Shown: positions 38,068 through 46,570, counted from the stretch's first letter. The stretch is DNA of 64,000 bases from Verrucomicrobiota bacterium (GCA_029556615.1 JAKQDD010000031.1:1-64000); one strand, 5' to 3'. Program-made: numbers and translations. Notes: generated from the sequence alone by a model not told the origin.

Positions 38068-40683
38068 ATGGCACCCGCCTCGCCCCTCCTGAATTCGATC
38101 CTGCTCGGCATCGCGATCAGCAGCCTGCCCGTGCGCGCCGGCGACGCCCCACCCCCACCCCGCCAGTACGCGCCCGAACGGCAGGCCGACATCCTGCATC
38201 TGAACCTGGACGTCACGCCGGACTTCAAGCAACGGAGCGTCCGCGGCACGGCGATCCTGACCTTCCGGCCGGTCCAATCCCCGTTGGACCGGCTGGACCT
38301 GGACGCCGAAGCGCTCGAAATCGATGAAGTCACCGCCACGTGGGCGGTGAGCGACTGGCAAAACACCGGGCACCAGCTCAACGTCACCTTCGCCACCCCC
38401 CTTCCCCAGGACCAGGAGACCCGGCTGACCGTCCGCTACCGCGCCACCCCCAAGTCCGGCCTCTACTTCCGGACGCCCGACCAGGGCTACCGCGAAGGCG
38501 AAACCCACCTCTTTACCCAGGGGGAATCCATCGAGGCGCGCCACTGGTATCCGGGATTTGACGCGCCCAACGAGAAGTTCACGAGCGAGATCACCTGCCG
38601 GGTGCCGCCGGGGATGATCGTGCGGTCGAACGGCCGGCAGGTTTCCTCGACGGAGGGACCCGACGGGCTCGTGGCCGTGCGCTGGGTCCAGGAGAAACCC
38701 CACGTCAATTACCTCGTCGCGCTCGTGGCCGGTCATTTCAAGGAGATCCAAGACCGGTACCGCGACATCCCCATCTACTTCACCGTGCCGCCCTCGGCCA
38801 TCGACGTGGCGCCGGCGTCGTTCCGCAATACGGCCGACATGCTGGCCTTCTTCGAGGAGGAGATCGGGATTCCCTACCCCTGGGCGCAATATGGCCAGGT
38901 CTGCGTCAACGACTTCGTCGCCGGCGGCATGGAAAACACGTCGCTCACGATCCTGACCGACAGCACGCTGCATCCGGACTCGACCGAGCCGGTGCGCAAC
39001 AGCGACGGGCTCGTGGCGCACGAGCTCGTCCACCAGTGGTTCGGCGACCTCGTCACCTGCAAGGACTGGAGCCACCTCTGGCTCAACGAAGGATTCGCAA
39101 CCTACTATGAGGCGCTCTACGGCGGCCACCACCGTGGCCGCGACGAGTTTCTCAGCCAGCGCCTGGCCGATGCCCGCGGCATCTTTGGCGCGGGCGACGA
39201 CACGCTCCCGATCGTGCATCGGCAGTACCGATCGCCCGACGAGCAGTTCAGCTACCGGGCCTACTCGAAGGCGGGTTGGGTGCTGCACATGCTCCGCAGC
39301 CAGCTCGGCGCTGATCTCTTCCGCCGGGTCGTGCGCACCTACCTCGAACGGCATGCCTACGGCCTCGTCACCACGGCCGATTTCCAGTCCGTGCTCGAGC
39401 AGGTCTCGGGTCGCTCGTTCGACCGCTTCTTTGATCAGTGGCTCCATCACGGGCATTACCCGGAGCTCGACGTCGAGTACGCCTGGGACCCCGCCGCCCG
39501 CCTGGCGCGCGTCACCATCCGCCAGACCCAGGCCGTCACCGACAAGGTCCTCCTCTTTCACTTCCCTTACCCGATCCGCTTCCATGGTCCCACCGGCGCG
39601 GTCGACCGGGTGGCCCAGGTCCGCAACCGGGAGGAGGTGTTCACCTTCCGCCTCGAGCAACCGCCCGATTGGGTGCGGTTCGATCCCGAGTTGACCGTGC
39701 TCGCCAAGACCCGCTTCACCCCGCCCCCCGCGATGCTCGTCCGCATGCTCGCCCCAACCAACGATGTCGTCGGCCGGTTCCTCGCCGTGGCGGCGCTCCA
39801 CGGCAAGCGGGACGCCACCACGGTCGATCGCCTCCGGGCCGTGCTCGAACACGACCCCTTCTACGGCGTGCGGATCGAGGCTTCCCGGGCCCTCCAGGCG
39901 GCTCACTCCGAGAAGGCCCTCGACGCCCTGCTGGCCGCCGTTAACCAGCCGGACCCGCGCGTCCGACTCCAGGTCCGGCAAGACCTCGCCTGCTTCTATC
40001 GCGAGTCGGTCGTCCAGTCCGCGGAAGCGGCTTTCGCCCAGGAAACCCATCCCGATGTCCTCGCCCAGTTGATCCGGACGCTGGGTCCATACGCCCGCAC
40101 CGGCACACGGGAGCGATTGCTCGAATACCTCGGCTCGGATTCGTATCAGAACCATCTCGCGGATGCCGCGGTTGCGGCAATCCGGGCCCAGGATGACCCC
40201 GGCTACATTCCGCCCCTGCTCGATGCGCTCCGGGATCGGGAGCCCGCCTTCAGCCGCGACGGCTTTGCCGAAGGCCTGCGAGCCCTCGCCCACCTCGCGC
40301 GCAACGAGTCCGACAAGGAACCCGTGCGCGGTTTCCTCGAGCGTCATGTCAACAGCCGGAAGAAACCGGTGCAGCTCGCCGCTCTCTCGGCCCTGGGCGA
40401 TCTCGGCGATCCCAAGGCCCTCGCCATCGTCGAGGTCTTCGCCCGCAGCGGCGAGGACACGCCCGAACGCCACGCCGCAGAACAGGCGCTCAATACCCTC
40501 CGCGCGGCGCGCAAACCCGCGGATCAACTGCGCGATCTCCGCAACGAGATGCTCGGACTCCAGCGCGAGAACCGCCAGCTCCGCCAGGAACTCGAGGATC
40601 TGAAGAAGACCGTCGAAGCCCCCGGCCAAGCGTCCCCACCGCCGAAACCGGACGACGCAAAGAAAAGGAAGACGCCGCGCTAG
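38068..40683 (+). CDS. M1 family aminopeptidase with HEAT repeats and C-terminal coiled coil
   Basis: An 871-residue exported metallopeptidase. A short signal peptide precedes the N-terminal beta domain and the catalytic domain with exopeptidase motif GGMENTS (about 286) and zinc motif HELVHQWFGD (about 318) plus LNEGFATYYE (about 340). Residues about 560-820 form HEAT-like helical repeats (HGKRDAT.VDRLRAVLEHDP..., LAALSALGDLGDPKALA). The last 45 residues form a coiled coil (RDLRNEMLGLQRENRQLRQE) with a basic/Pro tail. It resembles the leukotriene A4 hydrolase/aminopeptidase N group. The TAG stop is the first triplet of repeat copy B. Confidence 0.92.
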   Translation: MAPASPLLNSILLGIAISSLPVRAGDAPPPPRQYAPERQADILHLNLDVTPDFKQRSVRGTAILTFRPVQSPLDRLDLDAEALEIDEVTATWAVSDWQNTGHQLNVTFATPLPQDQETRLTVRYRATPKSGLYFRTPDQGYREGETHLFTQGESIEARHWYPGFDAPNEKFTSEITCRVPPGMIVRSNGRQVSSTEGPDGLVAVRWVQEKPHVNYLVALVAGHFKEIQDRYRDIPIYFTVPPSAIDVAPASFRNTADMLAFFEEEIGIPYPWAQYGQVCVNDFVAGGMENTSLTILTDSTLHPDSTEPVRNSDGLVAHELVHQWFGDLVTCKDWSHLWLNEGFATYYEALYGGHHRGRDEFLSQRLADARGIFGAGDDTLPIVHRQYRSPDEQFSYRAYSKAGWVLHMLRSQLGADLFRRVVRTYLERHAYGLVTTADFQSVLEQVSGRSFDRFFDQWLHHGHYPELDVEYAWDPAARLARVTIRQTQAVTDKVLLFHFPYPIRFHGPTGAVDRVAQVRNREEVFTFRLEQPPDWVRFDPELTVLAKTRFTPPPAMLVRMLAPTNDVVGRFLAVAALHGKRDATTVDRLRAVLEHDPFYGVRIEASRALQAAHSEKALDALLAAVNQPDPRVRLQVRQDLACFYRESVVQSAEAAFAQETHPDVLAQLIRTLGPYARTGTRERLLEYLGSDSYQNHLADAAVAAIRAQDDPGYIPPLLDALRDREPAFSRDGFAEGLRALAHLARNESDKEPVRGFLERHVNSRKKPVQLAALSALGDLGDPKALAIVEVFARSGEDTPERHAAEQALNTLRAARKPADQLRDLRNEMLGLQRENRQLRQELEDLKKTVEAPGQASPPPKPDDAKKRKTPR

Positions 40684-40820
40684 AGTCCTCGCCCTGTGGA
40701 ATATGGGGTGAACAGGTCAAGTTTGGCCCCTGCCGTTCCAGGCCTCCCCACCTTCCGTCGAGGACTCTACATCAGCGAGGCGCGAAAGAGAGGGTCCGAA
40801 GAGGCAGGGAGGATGGATAG
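40681..40820 (+). repeat. Nested inverted-repeat element, copy B (right hairpin truncated)
   Basis: The first hairpin has arms TAGAGTCCTCG (40681-40691) and CGAGGACTCTA (40759-40769). The left arm of the second hairpin is present (CAGCGAGGCGCG, 40773-40784), but its partner is missing. The sequence between the arms is closely similar to copy A (for example, both have GGCCCCTGCCGTTCCAGGCC). Like copy A it begins exactly at a stop codon and lies between convergent genes. Confidence 0.85.
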
Positions 40821-41225
40821 GGGGACAGGTTCACAGTCAACCCCTTCCGCAATTGCGGAGGTTGATGGCCTGATCTGCAGGAACTTGCGCATGCCAGACC
40901 CCGCTTCTCTCCACGACAATGTCAGTGATCTGGCTTGGCCCACGCCATCCTGAGGTGGCGATTCTGAACCTATCGCCCTGTCGCCGTGGGCTGAATCCAT
41001 CCACCCGTTGAAGAAAAGCGGCAGGGGGCTGCCGCACTCCAAGAACTGGCGTCCGCGCCGACCGCCCTTCGTCCCGCGCGAGAGCGTCGTGGAGTGCGGT
41101 GCCGCGCTCGAGGCGGCACCGCTTTCGAGTGGGCCCAGCCCCGGAGGACCCCGCCGCCGTCGGCCTCGACTGAGATCACCTTCCCGACAGGACGGCTGCG
41201 AGCCGATGGTCTCGAGCCTCCGGTC
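40684..41225. other. Gene-free repeat-rich interval
   Basis: 542 bases between convergent genes with no credible reading frame. It contains copy B of the nested repeat; a hairpin built on the palindrome CCGCAATTGCGG (40847-40858) with extra arms CAACC/GGTTG; a plain stretch (40865-41010) in which I see nothing; and two inversely oriented hairpins at 41018 and 41096. Confidence 0.7.
41018..41122. repeat. REP/BIME-like pair of hairpins
   Basis: Hairpin 1: GCGGCAG-GGGG-CTGCCGC (41018-41035, 7-bp perfect stem). Hairpin 2: GCGGTGCCGC-GCTCGAG-GCGGCACCGC (41096-41122, 10-bp perfect stem). They are flanked by AAAGCGG...CCGCACTCC in one orientation and by its reverse complement (GGAGTGCGG...CCGCTTT) in the other. 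The two hairpins are therefore inverted copies of one unit, as in bacterial interspersed mosaic elements. Confidence 0.75.
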
Positions 41226-42671
41226 CTACTCGAACTTCAGCTCGGATCGGATGGCGAACTTGTCCATCCGCTTGCGCAACGTCGCCCGCGTGATGCCCAG
41301 GAGCCGGGCCGCCTGCACCTGGTTGCCGCGGGTTTCCTTGAGCGCCTCGAGCACCAGCACCCGCTCGACGGCGGGCAACACCCGGAGCTTGGGATCCCGC
41401 CGGGCGCGGGCAAACAAGGCGGCGGCCAGTTCGGCGACGTCGGTCGCGGCATCGGTGAACTCGCCCCCGGGTGCGCTGCCGCGGTTCGCGGTGGCGGCGG
41501 CGACTCCCTGAACCTCGGGCGGCAGATCGGACAGGCGCACCACGTCCCCCTTGGCCACGACCCCGGCCCGTTCGAGGGCGTTCTCGAGTTCGCGCACATT
41601 CCCCGGCCACGAGTACCGTTCGAGGGCGGCCAGCGCGTCGGGTGCAATCGACCGGAGCGGTTTGCCCTGCGTGCGGGCCATGGTCCGCATGAAGTACTGA
41701 ACCAGTAGGCGGACGTCGCCGCGCCGCTCCCGCAGCGGCGGCAGGGGAATCCGAACAACGTTCAGCCGGTAGAAGAGGTCCTCCCGAAACCGCCGCGCGG
41801 TGACCGCCTGCTCGAGCCGATGGTTGGTGGCGGCAATGATCCGAACGTCCACGCTCACCGGCGTGTTGCCGCCGAGGCGCTCGAACGTGCCGTCCTGCAG
41901 CACGCGCAGGATCTTGGTCTGCGTGGTCAGCGACATGTCGCCGATCTCGTCCAGGAACAGCGTCCCGCCATGACACTGCTCGAACCGCCCGATCCGTTGC
42001 GTGGCGGCGCCGGTGAAGGCGCCCTTTTCATGTCCGAACAGCTCGCTCTCGAGGAGGGTCTCCGGGATGGCGGCGCAGTTGATGGCCAGGAAAGGCCGCT
42101 GGGACCGCCGGCTGTTCTGGTAGATCGCGCGGGCCACCAGTTCCTTGCCGGTGCCGCTTTCCCCGGTGATCAGCACCGTGGCATCGGCATCGGCGAGCTG
42201 GCCGATCAGCTTGAACACGCTCTGCATCGCCTCGCAGCGCCCCACGATCCCCGTCTCGACTTCATCCGCGTCCGCGTGCGGTTCGAGGGCGACGACCCGT
42301 TTCATGTCCCGGGCCGCCTGCAAGGCTGCAGCGACGATCTGCTTGAGCCGGGGCACGTCAAAGGGCTTGAGCAGGTAGTCGAAGGCGCCCCGCTTCATTG
42401 CTTCGATCGCCGTCTGCGTCGTCCCGTGGGCGGTGATCATGATCACCGGCAGGCGGCCATCCGACTGCCGGAGACGCCGCAGGGTCTCGAGCCCGCCCAT
42501 CCCCCCCATCCGGATGTCCAGGATCACCAGGTCCGGCTTGATCTCGGGCAGGAGTTGCAGTCCCTCCTCGCCGCTCGACGCGGTATGCAACCGGAGGTCC
42601 GGCCCTTCGAACAGGCGCCGAAACGAGTATTGCATCCCCGCGTCGTCGTCGATCAGCAGGATGGTGTCCAT
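41226..42671 (-). CDS. Sigma-54-dependent NtrC-family response regulator
   Basis: A 481-residue activator with all canonical features. The receiver domain reads LLIDDDAG, then LVILDIRM (phospho-acceptor Asp), MITAHGT and YLLKPFD. The AAA+ domain has GESGTGKE, the GAFTGA loop and LFLDEIGD. The C-terminal Fis helix-turn-helix is GNQVQAARLLGITRATLRKRM. ATG 42671 starts directly at the receiver domain; the open frame continues upstream without homology. There is no partner histidine kinase in the window. It and the regulator at 24213 are both candidates for acting at the sigma-54 type promoter at 57790. Confidence 0.94.
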   Translation of the reverse strand: MDTILLIDDDAGMQYSFRRLFEGPDLRLHTASSGEEGLQLLPEIKPDLVILDIRMGGMGGLETLRRLRQSDGRLPVIMITAHGTTQTAIEAMKRGAFDYLLKPFDVPRLKQIVAAALQAARDMKRVVALEPHADADEVETGIVGRCEAMQSVFKLIGQLADADATVLITGESGTGKELVARAIYQNSRRSQRPFLAINCAAIPETLLESELFGHEKGAFTGAATQRIGRFEQCHGGTLFLDEIGDMSLTTQTKILRVLQDGTFERLGGNTPVSVDVRIIAATNHRLEQAVTARRFREDLFYRLNVVRIPLPPLRERRGDVRLLVQYFMRTMARTQGKPLRSIAPDALAALERYSWPGNVRELENALERAGVVAKGDVVRLSDLPPEVQGVAAATANRGSAPGGEFTDAATDVAELAAALFARARRDPKLRVLPAVERVLVLEALKETRGNQVQAARLLGITRATLRKRMDKFAIRSELKFE

Positions 42672-42900
42672 ACAGTCGGCGAAACGATCGTCCGCCGGGC
42701 GGATGATCGTCCAGCCCACGGGAGGGCGCAAGCGCGCTTCACAGCGTCTTGCTCCAGTCCGCTCTCGACACCGCACGCGCCCTTCAAGGCCGGAACCCCC
42801 AAGGAGCCGATGGCGAACATCCAAGCCACAGGCGTTCAACGAGGATCCGGGCGTTTGATCCACCCTTGACCCGGATGCCATCACCGCCTAAGCATCGCGG

Positions 42901-43602
42901 ATGAAGATTTGCGTGTTTGGCATCAGCGGCATCCCGCTGGGCAAGCATAACCTCAAGGATCCGCGTCTGGACCAGGCGGACCGCCTCGTCGAGGCCAAAA
43001 AGAAGACCTACGCCCAAGTGGATTTGCTCGGCGATGAGGACACGCTCGAAGCCGATGCCATCGTCGTCCACCGGGACCGGTTCCCGGACCTTATTCTCCA
43101 CGACCTCGAGTTCGTTGAGACCCGCCTGGGGCGGAATCCGCCGGAGGCGGAGGCGGTTGTGCTCCGGAAGATCCGGGAGGAGCTCGAAGCGGAACGCACG
43201 TTGCACCGCGCCGGGCTTTCGCCGGAGGAACTCCAGGTCATCGCCGCCCACAGCTTCCACACCCACAAACCGGTCATCGTCGCCAGCGACGCCGAGATCG
43301 CCTCACCGGAGACGCTGATCCTGCGAACGTTCGCCGAGGGCGGCTACATCTCGTTCCTGACCGTGGGCGGCAAGGAGAATCGGGCATGGCCAATCCGCGC
43401 CGGCACGACCGCTTGGGAAGCGGCCGGGACGATCCATTCGGACATTCAGAAGGGGTTCATCCGCGCCGAGATCATCAGCTTCCAGGATCTTGTCGAGACC
43501 GGCGGCGAGACCGAGGCCAAGCGCGCCGGGAAGGTCCGGCTCGAGCTGAAGACCTACCGGATGCAGGACTACGACGTCGTCAATTTCCGGTTCAATAAGT
43601 AA
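42901..43602 (+). CDS. YchF-like protein without GTPase core (DUF933/TGS domain)
   Basis: A 233-residue protein that aligns by eye with YchF/Ola1 ATPases but lacks most of the G domain. It starts MKICVFGISGIPLGKHN where YchF has its P-loop (GxPNxGKS), with no GKS/T. It then reads directly DPRLDQADRLVEAKK, equivalent to YchF's 'DPRLDKLAEIVKPKK'. The antiparallel helical arm follows (about 60-120: LILHDLEFVETRLGR..., ELEAERTLHRAGLS), then KPVIVASD, and a full TGS/DUF933 domain (ENRAWPIRAGTTAWEAAGTI...QDYDVVNFRFNK). It may still bind ribosomes through the TGS domain, but nucleotide hydrolysis looks lost. The 3' end overlaps the convergent esterase gene by 34 bases. Confidence 0.85.
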   Translation: MKICVFGISGIPLGKHNLKDPRLDQADRLVEAKKKTYAQVDLLGDEDTLEADAIVVHRDRFPDLILHDLEFVETRLGRNPPEAEAVVLRKIREELEAERTLHRAGLSPEELQVIAAHSFHTHKPVIVASDAEIASPETLILRTFAEGGYISFLTVGGKENRAWPIRAGTTAWEAAGTIHSDIQKGFIRAEIISFQDLVETGGETEAKRAGKVRLELKTYRMQDYDVVNFRFNK

Positions 43603-44222
43603 GTCCCGAAACACCCGGCAACAAACCGCCGGATGATCTCGAGTTCCTCCTCGCCGGCGATCGTGTGTTCCTTCTCGAACTCGTGCCACTCGATGTCGAG
43701 CCCGGCTTCGCGGAGCCGGGCCACCTGTCGCCGCACGGGGGCGATCGGCAACAGAGGGTCCCGCGTGCCGTGGGTCAACAGGAACCGCTGCTGGCGCGCC
43801 ACCGGCGAGAGCGCCTGCACCAGGGACTCCGGCTGGTGCACGTAGCCGCTGATCCCCACCAGCCCCGCCAGCCGGCGCGGATAACGCGCCCCAACCTCGA
43901 GGGTCATCAGCGCGCCCTGCGAAAAACCAAAGCACACCGTCTCGCCCGGCGGGAAACCCCCGGCTTCCAACTCGCCCAACAACCCAAACAACATCCGCCG
44001 GCTCCGCTCGACCCCCACGTCCGCGTCACCGTAAATATCGTACCAGGAGTACCCGCCGTAGTAGTCGTCCGGGGCATTGACCAGCAGGTAATTCAGCCAC
44101 GGCAAGTCCAGCATCTGCGGCATCCAGCGGTAGCCCTCGATGCTGTCCCCCAACCCGTGCAGGACCACCATGAGCCGCCGCGAGTCCGTCTGCGGCGCCT
44201 TGACCCAATCCGTCGTCAACAT
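43569..44222 (-). CDS. Alpha/beta-hydrolase, phospholipase/carboxylesterase family (YpfH-like)
   Basis: A 217-residue serine esterase. The oxyanion/nucleophile layout is typical: LHGLGDS near the N-terminus, GFSQG with S101, D155 in HGTRDPLLP and H186 in EKEHTIAG. No signal peptide is present, so it is cytoplasmic. Substrates in the family include short-chain esters and lysophospholipids; the physiological one is unknown. It is followed 12 bases further on by the reading direction-sharing HIT gene upstream, so these minus-strand genes probably form one unit with nrdR. Confidence 0.88.
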   Translation of the reverse strand: MLTTDWVKAPQTDSRRLMVVLHGLGDSIEGYRWMPQMLDLPWLNYLLVNAPDDYYGGYSWYDIYGDADVGVERSRRMLFGLLGELEAGGFPPGETVCFGFSQGALMTLEVGARYPRRLAGLVGISGYVHQPESLVQALSPVARQQRFLLTHGTRDPLLPIAPVRRQVARLREAGLDIEWHEFEKEHTIAGEEELEIIRRFVAGCFGTYLLNRKLTTS

Positions 44223-44234
44223 GGCCGGATTGGA

Positions 44235-44576
44235 TCAGCCGGGAGGCCAACCCAATGCGCGTCCGCCCAGGAGATGGACGTGCAGATGGGGCACGGCTTC
44301 GCCGGCATCCGGCCCGTTGTTCACCACCAGGCGGAATCCGTTCTTCAGCCCAAGCTGGCGCGCCACCTCCCCGGCCTTCATCAACAGATGACCGAGAACC
44401 GCCTGGTCGGATGAGGCCGCATCCTCGATCCTCGCGATGGGCCGCCGCGGGACGAGGAGGACATGGACCGGCGCCTGGGGCTTGATGTCACGAAACGCCA
44501 CCATGTGCTCGTCCTCGTACACAATGTCCGCCGGTATCTCCCGGGCGCAGATGCGCTCGAACAACGTCTTGCTCAT
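44235..44576 (-). CDS. hinT: HIT family nucleotide-binding hydrolase (HinT-like)
   Basis: A 113-residue histidine triad protein with the HLHVHLLGG motif at about residues 97-105 and the opening TLFERICAREIPADIVYEDE typical of the HINT/PKCI branch, which hydrolyses purine nucleoside phosphoramidates. Length and position of the triad fit the family exactly. Three bases separate it from the upstream unknown gene, indicating an operon. Confidence 0.93.
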   Translation of the reverse strand: MSKTLFERICAREIPADIVYEDEHMVAFRDIKPQAPVHVLLVPRRPIARIEDAASSDQAVLGHLLMKAGEVARQLGLKNGFRLVVNNGPDAGEAVPHLHVHLLGGRALGWPPG

Positions 44577-44579
44577 AGG

Positions 44580-45161
44580 TCAGACCACCACCACGGCGCA
44601 GTCGCCCGACGACCCGCTCTCGCGCAGGCACTCCCGGACATACTCGACAATCTGGTCGCTGAGCTGCTGGCAGCGCGGATTCCACCGCCGGACGCCGGCC
44701 AACTCCTTCACACAGGGCCGAAGGCCCTTGAACCGCAACACCCGCGGGGCGCGCCGCAATTGAGCCTCGACCTCCCCGCGCAGCCGGGGGAAAAACGCCA
44801 GCTCGACCGCCCACCCGGTCTCCGTCGCCAGCCGGCAGAGGTCCGATTCGATCACGGCTTCCGGCTCCGGCGCAGGCGCCGGCCCCTCCAAGACCCCAGG
44901 CTCGGACCCCAACTCGACATCCAAACCAAAACCCTGCAGAACCCGGGCAAGCGCCTCTGCAAATTCACCCACCGGGACGCTCTCCCGACCCTGTTCTTCA
45001 CGGAAGAAATGCAGCACCCCCTCCGCCGCGTGCCGGATCAGCTCGACATCCGCCCCCAAAGCCTGGGAGCTGATCAGCTCGATCACAACCTCCTCCCCGC
45101 GGCACGGGATCACACCCGAGGCCGTCTTAAAAACCAGGCAACCGGAACGTGGCGGTGTCAT
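44580..45161 (-). CDS. Protein of unknown function next to nrdR
   Basis: A 193-residue protein starting MTPPRSGCLVFKTASGVIPC. It has mixed alpha/beta composition with a Pro/Ala/Glu-rich linker at about residues 85-105. There is no recognisable catalytic motif, signal peptide or membrane segment. Its start overlaps the 3' end of nrdR by 35 bases, so it is translated with the NrdR operon, and the HIT gene follows directly. The second half (LRGEVEAQLRRAPRVLRFKGLRPC, CAVVVV) does not match a family I know. ATG 45161 was chosen; the longer frame runs back through nrdR in another frame. Confidence 0.65.
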   Translation of the reverse strand: MTPPRSGCLVFKTASGVIPCRGEEVVIELISSQALGADVELIRHAAEGVLHFFREEQGRESVPVGEFAEALARVLQGFGLDVELGSEPGVLEGPAPAPEPEAVIESDLCRLATETGWAVELAFFPRLRGEVEAQLRRAPRVLRFKGLRPCVKELAGVRRWNPRCQQLSDQIVEYVRECLRESGSSGDCAVVVV

Positions 45162-45612
45162 GTCGAACCTCGAGTCTCTTGACGGCATGCACGAAATCGT
45201 TGGCTTCCTCGAAACGGCGATAGACGCTCGCGTACCGCACGTACGCAACCTCATCCAAGGCGCGGAGTGCCTCCATCACCCGCTCCCCGATCACTGTGCA
45301 GGGCACTTCGCCCTCGAACTCGTTCAGAAGCCCGGCCGCGATGCGGTCCACAACCTCCTCGATGGCCTGCGGGCTCACCGGACGCTTCTCACACGCGCGT
45401 AGCAAACCATGCCGCAGCTTGTCGTGGGAGAATGCCTCACGCCGCCCATCCCGCTTCACCACCAGCAGGTTCCGCTCCTCGACCGCTTCATACGTGGTGA
45501 ACCGATGCCCGCACCGCAGGCACTCGCGCCGGCGCCGAATCGTCGCCCCCTCCCGCGAAGCGCGAGAGTCAATCACCTTGTCCTCGAGAGCGGCACATTT
45601 TGGACAACGCAT
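45127..45612 (-). CDS. nrdR: Transcriptional repressor NrdR
   Basis: A 161-residue repressor of ribonucleotide reductase genes. A zinc ribbon at the N-terminus (C3, C6, C31, C34; MRCPKC...ECLRCGHRFTTYE) binds DNA. It is followed by an ATP-cone domain (about 49-139: VVKRDGRREAFSHDKLRHGLLRAC...VAYVRYASVYRRF) that senses dATP/ATP. ATG 45612 is fixed by the invariant MRCPxC start. No ribonucleotide reductase gene is in the window. A palindrome resembling an NrdR box lies 53 bases upstream. Confidence 0.95.
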   Translation of the reverse strand: MRCPKCAALEDKVIDSRASREGATIRRRRECLRCGHRFTTYEAVEERNLLVVKRDGRREAFSHDKLRHGLLRACEKRPVSPQAIEEVVDRIAAGLLNEFEGEVPCTVIGERVMEALRALDEVAYVRYASVYRRFEEANDFVHAVKRLEVRHDTATFRLPGF

Positions 45613-45663
45613 ACAACGCCCCGCACCCCTGACCCTGCTAAATGGGGCTGGGCACTGGGTAGC

Positions 45664-45679
45664 ACACAACCTGTTGTGG
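45664..45679. promoter_or_regulatory. Possible NrdR box upstream of nrdR
   Basis: ACACAACCTGTTGTGG contains the perfect inverted repeat CACAAC-CT-GTTGTG (45665-45678). It resembles the NrdR box (ACACWATATWTTGTGT) in its outer bases but not in the AT-rich centre. It lies between nrdR and the divergent exporter gene, where it could serve autoregulation. Confidence 0.4.
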
Positions 45680-45740
45680 CGTCAAGCACTCGAAAAACCC
45701 GGGCTCGACACCGACCCCCCACCGCCCCTAAACGAGCGCC

Positions 45741-46523
45741 ATGCACGATCCGCTGCGGATGGCCATCGGTGTGCTCGCCGCGCTCTTCATCGGCGTGTCG
45801 AAGGCGGGCTTCGGAGGCGGCCTCGGCATGCTGACCACTCCGCTGTGCGTCCTGGCGTTCGGAGGCCGGGACGCCATCGGCATTCTCCTGCCCCTGCTCT
45901 GCGCCGGGGACTTGTTCTCGCTGTACCACTACTGGGGCCAATGGGAGCGCAAGAACCTCAAGTACCTCCTGCCCGGCGTGGTCGTGGGAGTCGTGGTTGG
46001 CGTCCAACTCGTTGGCCGGTTCTCAGCGCGGGAACTGAACTTTGTCATCGGAGTCCTGGCCGTGGTGTTTGTCCTGTTTCAGTGGTGCAAGGAGGCCGTG
46101 TTTCGGGCGGAAGGCCGGTTCGATCCCAACCACGCGATCGGCATCCCGTGCGGCGTGCTCTCCGGCGTCACGTCCACTTTCGCCCATGGCGCCGGCCCGG
46201 TGGTGAGCATGTTCCTGATCCCGCAGCAGCTCTCGAAGGTGGCCTATGTGGGCACCACCGTCCTCATCTTCACCTGGATCAACTGGATCAAGCTGCCTTT
46301 CTTCTGCCTCGACCGCTCGTGGTTTGACTGGTCGTGGATGCCCGAGCAGTCGATCATCAACCGCCATACCCTCCTGATCAGCGCCACTTACCTGCCCGTC
46401 GTCCCCCTCGGCGTCTGGATCGGGGTCTGGCTCAACCGGCGGTTCTCAGAGAAACGCTTCCTGCAATTCGTGCTCGCAGCCACCCTCCTCGCCGGACTCC
46501 AGTTGATCTTCAATTTCCGCTAA
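45741..46523 (+). CDS. TSUP-family exporter (TauE/SafE type)
   Basis: A 260-residue membrane protein with about eight hydrophobic helices. The first half holds GVSKAGFGGGLGMLTTPL, the duplicated half-domain signature of the TauE/SafE (4-toluene sulfonate uptake) family, and the second half has the related GVTSTFAHGAGPV. Members move sulfite, sulfonates or other organic anions across the inner membrane; the substrate is not predictable. It is transcribed divergently from nrdR. Confidence 0.9.
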   Translation: MHDPLRMAIGVLAALFIGVSKAGFGGGLGMLTTPLCVLAFGGRDAIGILLPLLCAGDLFSLYHYWGQWERKNLKYLLPGVVVGVVVGVQLVGRFSARELNFVIGVLAVVFVLFQWCKEAVFRAEGRFDPNHAIGIPCGVLSGVTSTFAHGAGPVVSMFLIPQQLSKVAYVGTTVLIFTWINWIKLPFFCLDRSWFDWSWMPEQSIINRHTLLISATYLPVVPLGVWIGVWLNRRFSEKRFLQFVLAATLLAGLQLIFNFR

Positions 46524-46530
46524 TAGAAAG

Positions 46531-46544
46531 CGGTTGCGCAACCG
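46531..46544. repeat. Perfect 14-base palindrome between exporter gene and comM
   Basis: CGGTTGCGCAACCG is a perfect palindrome eight bases after the exporter stop and 26 bases before the comM start. It could be an operator or a small transcript hairpin; there is no T-run for a terminator. Confidence 0.35.
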
Positions 46545-46570
46545 GCCCTCCTGGACGAGATATACCCGGT

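Noticed and set aside
38047..40629. An 860-codon open frame on the minus strand
   Set aside because: Antisense to the M1 aminopeptidase gene, which carries intact catalytic motifs.
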